Positions 6,746 to 12,824 of a stretch of DNA of 14,617 nucleotides are shown here, piece after piece. The DNA comes from an uncultured Candidatus Pelagibacter sp. (GTDB taxonomy: Bacteria > Pseudomonadota > Alphaproteobacteria > Pelagibacterales > Pelagibacteraceae), in NCBI GenBank assembly GCA_905612385.1, contig CAJQRR010000030.1, forward strand, positions 1-14,617. The letters are read 5' to 3'. The notes beneath the pieces were generated by a model. It ran no database searches. It was not told the origin of the DNA and was given only the letters and a program-made list of their open reading frames with translations. The stretch's first letter is position 1. Each line of letters opens with the position of its first letter. Made by a program: the position numbers and the translations under genes.

Positions 6746-7615
6746 TTATTGTTTTGTTACAATTACAGAACCTTGTATTTCCATAACCATTTTATTTCTT
6801 CTTCTAACTTTTTCTTTTAATTTTTGTTCCATGTTGCTTTTTTCAAACATATCATTTGATAAGCCATCAGACGCCACCATAGATTTTTCTTTTGGTGGAT
6901 AAATATAATTAATACTTAAAGAAGTTTCATCATCTACACCATTTAGTGAAGATTTGTCTAAACTTGCAACAAATTCTACTGAGTTTGTTACATCTAATTC
7001 TAAAGAATAAATGTTACCTTTTTGATCTTGCGACCCTTTTTCAGCTTCCCATTTATAACCATTATAATTAATTCTAGCCCATGGTGCTCTTGGTACTTGT
7101 GATGTTAAATTAAAATCCCAACCAGATAAAACTTGTTCTCTATCACCATTAACAATTTCAGAATTTGAAATCTTTGTATAACTATTTGCTGTTAAATCTA
7201 AAATTGAACCTTTAGCCTCAATACCTAAACCTAATCTGTCTTGACCATCTGTTAAATCTCTATCGTAGAAAGTATTAGCACCAAACATAAAATTTTTATC
7301 TTCAGATAATTTTCTGTAACCCAATCCTATGTTTCCAATAATTCTTCCAGAACTATTTATCTCTTGGTTCATTAAGCTAAATTGAGTAAAAAAATTAGAA
7401 TTATCTGTTGCTCCAATATCTCTTACACCTAATATTGAAAAGTTAATCTGATCTTCATCACCATTGTTATAATCTAAAGACACTTCAGTAATTCCTTCTC
7501 CAGGAATTAAATCAGATATTTTTTCAGATACTTTATTTAATGCTAGAGATGTGACATCAGCATTAACTGCAGTAGATATAAATAAAGTAAGAATCAGTAG
7601 TAAAATTTTTTTCAT
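6746..7615 (-). CDS. Stand-alone inverse autotransporter-type outer-membrane beta-barrel (copy B)
   Basis: This 289-residue protein has a signal peptide (MKKILLLILTLFISTAVNA, cleavage after residue 19). The intimin/invasin beta-domain motifs are clear: NIGLGYRKL (95-103), FMFGANTFYDRDL (109-121), RLGLGIEAK (127-135), LSGWDFNLTSQVP (163-175) and PWARINYNGYKWEAE (178-192), then strands to about residue 240. A charged segment and EKVRRRNKMVMEIQ (268-281) match the short linker that precedes the passenger in invasin-like proteins, but the chain ends eight residues later. No LysM or other peptidoglycan-binding domain precedes the barrel. It is the first gene of the secreted-protein run, with a possible promoter just upstream, and its start agrees with the signal peptide. 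The relation to the barrel at 1322..2185 is clear from shared motif order though overall identity is low. The role as transporter or anchor of the next gene's product is inferred. Confidence 0.8.
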   Translation of the reverse strand: MKKILLLILTLFISTAVNADVTSLALNKVSEKISDLIPGEGITEVSLDYNNGDEDQINFSILGVRDIGATDNSNFFTQFSLMNQEINSSGRIIGNIGLGYRKLSEDKNFMFGANTFYDRDLTDGQDRLGLGIEAKGSILDLTANSYTKISNSEIVNGDREQVLSGWDFNLTSQVPRAPWARINYNGYKWEAEKGSQDQKGNIYSLELDVTNSVEFVASLDKSSLNGVDDETSLSINYIYPPKEKSMVASDGLSNDMFEKSNMEQKLKEKVRRRNKMVMEIQGSVIVTKQ

Positions 7616-7637
7616 ACCAACTTAAATAACGTAAAAA

Positions 7638-7666
7638 ATTACATTTACCAATAATAAATAACTCAA
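7638..7666 (-). promoter_or_regulatory. Candidate sigma-70 promoter for the secreted-protein run
   Basis: In the 89-base gap before the first barrel gene, the minus strand has TTGAGT (7666-7661), a 17-base spacer and TGTAAT (7643-7638). These match four and five of six consensus bases. The -10 element ends 22 bases before the ATG, implying a short leader. AT-rich DNA gives many chance matches, but the spacing and position fit the change from the housekeeping run to the exported-protein run. Confidence 0.35.
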
Positions 7667-7704
7667 AATAGGTTTTAAATGACAAAAACTACTTATTTTA
7701 TCTG

Positions 7705-8154
7705 CTACTTTTTGGCTTTTTCAAATTTTTCAAATAAATCAAAAATATCTTTTCCATCAGCCCTGCCTAATGGTTCGATTGTTTCTTTAAATTTTTTACC
7801 TAAACTTAACCCATCTGATTTAGAATAATCTAATAATTCTCTACTACATAGTTTTTCTAATTTTCTTCTTACCGTTTCTTGTGGCATTGATAGGTTATTT
7901 GCAACTGCAAAAATCGTCAATTTTCTATCTTTCATTAATTGTTTGTGCTCATTTGATTCAGTTTTAGCAAAGGTTTCTGCCCAATCTAACGACTTACCTA
8001 TACTTATAGTTTGAAAAAGAAAATGTGAATATGCTGTTAATAAAATCATGTGACTTTCATAATCATATTCTGCAATTTTTTTTACATTTAAGAAATGATT
8101 AATATGGTGATTTATTACTGAATATATTAACTCATTATTTAAAAATTTTTTCAT
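7705..8154 (-). CDS. Small winged-helix regulator-like protein
   Basis: This 149-residue cytoplasmic protein has a helical N-terminal half (about 5-75) and a winged-helix DNA-binding-like region from KLTIFAVANNLSM (78-90) through PQETVRRKLEKLCSRELLDY (91-110), where the recognition helix would be ETVRRKLEKLC. The pattern of a helix that admits one rule (LSMPQETVRRKLEKL) and a following wing (LLDYSKSDG) resembles MarR/GntR/Crp-type winged helices, but I cannot place it in a named family. It starts 11 bases after msrB and ends the housekeeping run. It lies directly before the secreted-protein run, so it might regulate either the msrB group or the surface genes. That is inference only. No signal peptide or membrane segment is present. 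Confidence 0.55.
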   Translation of the reverse strand: MKKFLNNELIYSVINHHINHFLNVKKIAEYDYESHMILLTAYSHFLFQTISIGKSLDWAETFAKTESNEHKQLMKDRKLTIFAVANNLSMPQETVRRKLEKLCSRELLDYSKSDGLSLGKKFKETIEPLGRADGKDIFDLFEKFEKAKK

Positions 8155-8165
8155 AAAATTTAAAA

Positions 8166-8546
8166 CTAGACTCTCTCTTTTGGCTTAAAAGTTAGACAAA
8201 CACCGTTATTACAGTATCTTTTACCCGTAGGCTTTGGTCCATCTTCAAAAATATGACCGTGATGACCACCACATTTTTTACAGTGATATTCTACCCTCTC
8301 ATACCCTAATAAAGTATCTGTTTTGGTTTCAAAAGCTTCAGGTAGTGACTGATAAAATGAAGGCCAACCTGAACCACTTTCATATTTAGCGGTTGAATCA
8401 AATAATTTTTCACCGCAATTGGTACAGTGATAACTACCTTCTCTCTTCTCATGATTTAACTCACTCGTACCAGGTGATTCAGTTCCATCTTCAAATAAAA
8501 CTAATTTTTGTTCAGCAGTAAGGTCTTGATTGATTTTTTTTGTCAT
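8166..8546 (-). CDS. msrB: Peptide-methionine (R)-S-oxide reductase MsrB
   Basis: This enzyme reduces methionine-R-sulfoxide in proteins using thioredoxin. The 126 residues cover the full single-domain MsrB. Two zinc pairs are visible, CTNC (41-44) and CKKC (89-92), along with SGSGWPSF (57-64), GHIFEDGPKPTGKRYC (97-112) and the catalytic Cys112. Two details are unusual. The resolving Cys that many MsrBs have just before GWPSF (SGCGWPSF) is Ser59 here. The motif after the catalytic Cys is NNGVC in place of the common VNSAS, giving an extra Cys117 that may serve as resolving thiol. No signal peptide, so cytoplasmic. It starts four bases after the dehydrogenase stop and lies in the same run. Confidence 0.95.
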   Translation of the reverse strand: MTKKINQDLTAEQKLVLFEDGTESPGTSELNHEKREGSYHCTNCGEKLFDSTAKYESGSGWPSFYQSLPEAFETKTDTLLGYERVEYHCKKCGGHHGHIFEDGPKPTGKRYCNNGVCLTFKPKERV

Positions 8547-8550
8547 AAAT

Positions 8551-9501
8551 TTACTCTAATACTCTTAATGGTTTACCAGCAACACAAGCCTCTAAACCTT
8601 CAATCATTTGTGTATAAAACATACTATAATTTTCTGCAGTAACATAACCAACATGAGGCATTAATAATGCATTTGGTAAAAATCTTAATTTATTACCTTC
8701 TGGTAAAGGTTCTTTTTCATAAACATCAAGACCAGCACCCGCAATAACATTTGTTGATAATGCAATAATCAAATCATCTTCGTTAATAATTGACCCTCTT
8801 GATGTGTTGATTAAAAAAGCTGTTTTCTTCATCATGTCTAACTCTTTTAATTTTATTAATTCTTTATATCTTTCACCCGCTTGAACGTGGATAGAAATAA
8901 AATCAGAATTTTGTAATATATCTTCTTTACTGCATGGTAAAACACCTAATTCTTTACAGGTGTCTAAATTTAAATTTTCACTCCAAGCCATAACTTCCAT
9001 ACCAAAAGCTTTACCAATTTTAGCAACTTGCGAACCAACTCTTCCAAGTCCAACTAATCCTAAAATTTTTCCCTTAAGCTCAAAGCCAATAGTTGATTGC
9101 CAATAACCTTGGTACATATTGTCAATTTCTTCTTTAAAATTTCTAGCTAAACCTAAAATTAAACCCCACGTTAATTCAGATGTGCCTGAAAAACCAATCT
9201 CAGTTCCACATACTGTAATCTTTCTTTTTTTAGCGGCTGCTAAGTCTATTGCTTTATTTCTTGATCCACTTGTTATGATATATTTAAGGTCATTAAGATT
9301 ATCGATTAAATTTTTTGTAATAGGAGTTCGCTCTCTCATTATTAATAATGCTTCAAAATCTGATAATTGCTCTATAGCATCAGCTTCATCAGCAAAGGGT
9401 TCACTGAATATCTTAAATTCATATTTTCCAGATAATTTTTTTAGATCAACAAACTCATGAGATACATTTTGGTAATCATCTAAGATAGCAACTTTAAGCA
9501 T
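8551..9501 (-). CDS. NAD-dependent D-2-hydroxyacid dehydrogenase family protein
   Basis: This 316-residue enzyme has the two-domain D-isomer 2-hydroxyacid dehydrogenase fold. It shows a substrate domain at both ends and a Rossmann domain with GLVGLGRVG (148-156). The family's catalytic residues are Arg235 (NTSRGSIINEDDL), Glu264 (DVYEKEPLP) and His283 (MPHVGYVT). Members interconvert 2-oxoacids and D-2-hydroxyacids with NAD(P)H; the exact substrate cannot be read from sequence. The coenzyme-selecting loop after the second strand is MAWSENLN (171-178), with no acidic residue directly at the strand end, so NAD versus NADP is open. Its ATG overlaps the end of the permease gene by eight bases, so translation is probably coupled. 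Next to a DadA-like oxidoreductase, a joint role in 2-oxoacid handling is plausible. Confidence 0.9.
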   Translation of the reverse strand: MLKVAILDDYQNVSHEFVDLKKLSGKYEFKIFSEPFADEADAIEQLSDFEALLIMRERTPITKNLIDNLNDLKYIITSGSRNKAIDLAAAKKRKITVCGTEIGFSGTSELTWGLILGLARNFKEEIDNMYQGYWQSTIGFELKGKILGLVGLGRVGSQVAKIGKAFGMEVMAWSENLNLDTCKELGVLPCSKEDILQNSDFISIHVQAGERYKELIKLKELDMMKKTAFLINTSRGSIINEDDLIIALSTNVIAGAGLDVYEKEPLPEGNKLRFLPNALLMPHVGYVTAENYSMFYTQMIEGLEACVAGKPLRVLE

Positions 9502-10393
9502 TTTTAATCTTTCTATTTGATAAAAGAATTCCAGTTAAAATAAATATTGCACCCAACATATGATAAAACATAAATTTTTCATTAAAAATAATCATGGCCA
9601 TAATTGCACTTAAAATGGGCATCATATGTAAAAAAACACCTGCTCTATTAGCACCAATTAAAGCAACTCCTTTTATCCAAAAAATAAAAGAAATAAGACC
9701 TGGAAACAGAACTACATAAAACAAAATCATGTAAAAGTTTTGATTTAAAATAATTCTATGACCCATTTGATACTCTATAAAATAAATTGGTATTAAAAAA
9801 ATAAACCCAAATGAAATTACCACTTCTAATAATGTTAATTGAGATAATTCATGTTTTTTTTTCTTTAATAATGCTGAATAAGTGGCCCATGACAACATTC
9901 CAAAAACCATTGTAATGTCACCTTTATTAAAATCTAAATTCAATAATATTCCAAGATTTGCTTTAGTTATAATTAAAACTACTCCAATAAAAGAACATGC
10001 AACTCCCAATATTTGGAAAGTGTTAGTTTTTTCGATTTTTAAAATGGAAGAAATAAATATAATCATTACAGGTATTGTTGATATCATCAATACTCCACTG
10101 ATCACTTGAGTGAAATTTAAAGAATAATAGACGATTGAATTAAATATAGTGACACTCGTTATTCCAAGTATCATATAATATTTATAATTTTCTAAAATAT
10201 AATTTCTTTTTTTTAATATTTCTTGAATTGTGAATGGAGCTAAAATTAGCCAAGCAAAAAACCATCTATAAAAATTTAATGAAAATGGAGGTACTTCATA
10301 TTGACTTGCGAATTTTCCAACTAAAAAATTTCCTGACCAAAATAAAGTTGCAAAAAATAAGAAAACATAAGCAACATTTTTTTTATTTACCAC
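9494..10393 (-). CDS. EamA/DMT-family permease, ten membrane helices
   Basis: This 299-residue protein is almost entirely hydrophobic, with about ten membrane helices in two five-helix repeats. The first repeat opens with the typical FFATLFWSGNFLVGKFA (13-29). The second opens with MVFGMLSWATYSALLKKKK around 160-180. These are EamA (drug/metabolite transporter) signatures. Many members export amino acids or other metabolites; the direction and substrate here are unknown. The start is GTG at 10393, directly after the TAA of the upstream oxidoreductase with no base between. No earlier start is possible without entering that gene, and the next in-frame Met is within the helices. The gene ends overlapping the dehydrogenase start by eight bases. 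Confidence 0.88.
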   Translation of the reverse strand: MVNKKNVAYVFLFFATLFWSGNFLVGKFASQYEVPPFSLNFYRWFFAWLILAPFTIQEILKKRNYILENYKYYMILGITSVTIFNSIVYYSLNFTQVISGVLMISTIPVMIIFISSILKIEKTNTFQILGVACSFIGVVLIITKANLGILLNLDFNKGDITMVFGMLSWATYSALLKKKKHELSQLTLLEVVISFGFIFLIPIYFIEYQMGHRIILNQNFYMILFYVVLFPGLISFIFWIKGVALIGANRAGVFLHMMPILSAIMAMIIFNEKFMFYHMLGAIFILTGILLSNRKIKNA

Positions 10394-11635
10394 TTAGTTA
10401 AACCTAAGAGAGCTATATGGCTTCAAATCTAAGTTTGTTTTTTCTTCAGCAATCATACTTGAAATTATTTTCCCTGAAATAGGTCCTAAAGTCCATCCTA
10501 AATGATGATGTCCAAAACAATAAAAAACATTTTTGTATTTTTTTGAAGGTCCTATTACTGGTAAGTAATCTGGTAATGTTGGTCTAAAACCAAGCCACTC
10601 ATCTTCGTGCTCAGGTAAATCACCCATCATATATTTTGCATTATCAATCAAATTTTTAACTCTTGATTTTGATAATGGATTATCTAACCCTCCAAATTCG
10701 ACAGTACCTACAACTCTAAGTCCTTGTTCCATAGGTGTAATACCAAATCCTCGATTTTGAAAAATTACCGGTCTACTTAAAAGATGATCGCAATCTTTAA
10801 AATGAACATGGTACCCTCTTTCAGTATCAAGGGGTATTTTTTCATCTAAATTATCTGTTAATTTTTTTGAAAATGAGCCACAGGCAATTACAATTTTATC
10901 AAAAAGAAAGCTTTGTGTTTCAGCTTTTATAATTGGTTTTTCATCATCAAAATTTATGTCTTTGATATTCATTTTTAAAAACTTACCCCCTTTTTTCAAA
11001 AAAAGATCATAAAGTTTTAAAAGAATTTTCTTAGGATTTCTGGCATGTCTACCATATTGATAATAAACACCCCCATGGTAAATAGGCTTTATGTTTGGCT
11101 CTAAATCATGAATTTCTTTTGGAGTTACTTCTTGCTGATCAACACCCAACTCATTTCTAACATTAATTTCTAACTCTCTACTTTTTAAGTTTTGATCATT
11201 CCAAATATATAAAATACCTTTTTTTTCAACTAGTCCTCCAAGCTCAATATCTTCAAATAATTCATCATAAGCAGGTAGTGCTAAATCCAAAATTTGATGC
11301 ATATTTATAGCAGTGTGCATCATTTTTTTTGTTGTACAGTTTTTAATAAATTTCAAAAACCAGGGTACCATTTTTGGAACATAGTTCCATTTAAGTGCAA
11401 GTGGACCAGTTGAACTTAAAAGCATTGCAGGGACGTCACTTAAAACATCAGGTCTATTTATTGGAACAGATGCATATGGAGAAAAATGACCTGCATTACC
11501 ATAAGATGCTGCAGGACTGCCAGGCTCATCTCTGTCAAAAATTGTTACCCTAAAACCTTTTTTTTGTAAAAATAAAGCATTGGAAATACCTTGTATTCCA
11601 GCACCTACGATTCCAATTTTTAAATATTTTTCCAT
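10394..11635 (-). CDS. DadA-like FAD-dependent D-amino-acid dehydrogenase
   Basis: This 413-residue flavoprotein is of the DAO family. The FAD-binding Rossmann motif KIGIVGAGIQG (6-16) is followed by an acidic strand end, TIFDRDEPG. The substrate-side signature AASYGNAGHFSPY (42-54) and the C-terminal GFRPTLPDYLPVIGP plus GHHHLGWTLGPISGK are typical of DadA and its relatives. Such enzymes oxidise D-amino acids, or in related groups sarcosine, hydroxyproline or similar secondary amines, to the 2-oxo acid or imine and pass electrons to the respiratory chain. The usual GHG.GWT motif is GHHHLGWT here. No signal peptide is present. It lies 67 bases after rodA, the largest gap in the right half, so it may have its own promoter, and it abuts the permease gene. 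The substrate is not certain, so no gene symbol is given. Confidence 0.85.
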   Translation of the reverse strand: MEKYLKIGIVGAGIQGISNALFLQKKGFRVTIFDRDEPGSPAASYGNAGHFSPYASVPINRPDVLSDVPAMLLSSTGPLALKWNYVPKMVPWFLKFIKNCTTKKMMHTAINMHQILDLALPAYDELFEDIELGGLVEKKGILYIWNDQNLKSRELEINVRNELGVDQQEVTPKEIHDLEPNIKPIYHGGVYYQYGRHARNPKKILLKLYDLFLKKGGKFLKMNIKDINFDDEKPIIKAETQSFLFDKIVIACGSFSKKLTDNLDEKIPLDTERGYHVHFKDCDHLLSRPVIFQNRGFGITPMEQGLRVVGTVEFGGLDNPLSKSRVKNLIDNAKYMMGDLPEHEDEWLGFRPTLPDYLPVIGPSKKYKNVFYCFGHHHLGWTLGPISGKIISSMIAEEKTNLDLKPYSSLRFN

Positions 11636-11645
11636 GACACTTTAT

Positions 11646-11702
11646 ATAATTCTTAAATTTGAATATTCTCGCGACAAATTCGACAAATAATATGTAAAAT
11701 AA
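11646..11702 (-). promoter_or_regulatory. Intergenic region before the DadA-like gene with a TTTGTCG direct repeat
   Basis: On the minus strand TTTGTCG occurs twice, nine bases apart (within 11672-11687), followed by TCGCGA and GAATATTC palindromes. A weak promoter can be fitted: TTGTCG (11677-11672), 17 bases, AAGAAT (11654-11649), each four of six. The repeat could be an operator. The evidence is thin. Confidence 0.2.
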
Positions 11703-12824
11703 TCAAGCTATAAGCTGCTTATGGTTAATTTTAGCACTCATTACAATTGCAAATCCAATCATTGTTGCTAGCATTGATGATCCACCATATGACATGATCG
11801 GTAGTGGCGACCCAACTATAGGAAGTAATCCTAAAACCATAGACATATTTACTGTTACATAAAAAAATATTGCAGACCCATAACCATAGCAAAAAAGTTT
11901 AGCAAAATAACTCCTCGAGATTGCACCAATTCTTAATACTCTGTAAATAATAATTATATAAATTAGCAATAAACCTAGAGACCCTAAAAAACCATGCTCT
12001 TCAGCAAATAAAGTAAAAATAAAATCTGTATGCTTTTCTGGTAAAAATTCTAGATAACTTTGAGTTCCTTTTAAAAAGCCTTTACCACTTAAACCTCCTG
12101 ATCCAACTGCTATTTTAGATTGAATAATTTGATAGCCTGCACCTAAAGGATCCCTATCTGGATTAAGGAATGTTAAAATTCTAAGTTTTTGATAAGGTTG
12201 TAAAAAAGCGATGGCAAAAGGTGTTGAAATTAATAAAACTATAAATGAATATATAAAATATTTAATATTAATTCCTGCAAGCCAAATAACTACCAATCCA
12301 CTTAGCGCAATTAAAATTGAAGTTCCCAAGTCAGGTTGAGTAATCACAAGCATAATAGGTAAAATTAAAATTACAAAAGCAACAAACATAACCTGAAGAC
12401 TATTAATTTTATTGAGTTGTATGCGGTGATAATATTTAGCAAGACATACTATGATTGCAATTTTCATTAATTCAGAGGGTTGTAAATTAATAAAATATAG
12501 ATTTATCCATCTTTGTGATCCTGAAGCTTTAATACCATATAAGGATGCCCAAACTAAAAAAAATAAAACAATAATATAAAACAAATAAGCAGAATAATGC
12601 CAAAATTTAATATTCAAAAATGACATAAAAATCATCATTGTAAAAAATATTAAAAATTTTGAAATATGACTTTTGCTATGAAATAAAATTTCGCCTCCAT
12701 CTGTTGAGTACATTGATAAGGCACTAATCAATCCAAGTAATAAAATACAAATTAGCAAAATATAATCAAAATTTTTTAATTTTTGAAAAAAAGTGGGTTG
12801 TGTATTAAATGAGTTGTATTGCAT
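11703..12824 (-). CDS. rodA: RodA, SEDS peptidoglycan glycosyltransferase of the elongasome
   Basis: RodA polymerises lipid II into glycan strands in the inner membrane as partner of PBP2. The 373 residues give about ten membrane helices and the SEDS signatures in order: GSQRWINL (102-109), QPSELMK (115-121), QPDLGTS (163-169), NPDRDPLGAGYQ (221-232), LPEKHTDFIF (261-270) with Asp267 at the position of the catalytic Asp, EEHGFLG (275-281) and the C-terminal PIVGSPLPIMSYGGSSML (335-352). The last motif fits RodA better than FtsW, as does the neighbouring PBP2 gene. Its ATG directly follows the TAA of mrdA with no base between, so translation is coupled. The stop is TGA. Length and motifs are normal. 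Confidence 0.95.
   Translation of the reverse strand: MQYNSFNTQPTFFQKLKNFDYILLICILLLGLISALSMYSTDGGEILFHSKSHISKFLIFFTMMIFMSFLNIKFWHYSAYLFYIIVLFFLVWASLYGIKASGSQRWINLYFINLQPSELMKIAIIVCLAKYYHRIQLNKINSLQVMFVAFVILILPIMLVITQPDLGTSILIALSGLVVIWLAGINIKYFIYSFIVLLISTPFAIAFLQPYQKLRILTFLNPDRDPLGAGYQIIQSKIAVGSGGLSGKGFLKGTQSYLEFLPEKHTDFIFTLFAEEHGFLGSLGLLLIYIIIIYRVLRIGAISRSYFAKLFCYGYGSAIFFYVTVNMSMVLGLLPIVGSPLPIMSYGGSSMLATMIGFAIVMSAKINHKQLIA

Noticed and set aside
1318..7615. Split barrel/passenger explained as frameshifted or stop-interrupted fused autotransporters
   Set aside because: Each partner has its own signal peptide and start codon, one has its own ribosome site, and the same split is found in two diverged copies with different frame relations.
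2239..7675. Shared CAAAATAGGTTTT element in the gaps before both barrel genes as a common operator
   Set aside because: The two copies are in opposite orientation relative to their genes, and one lies within the terminator-like hairpin; in such AT-rich DNA this can be chance.
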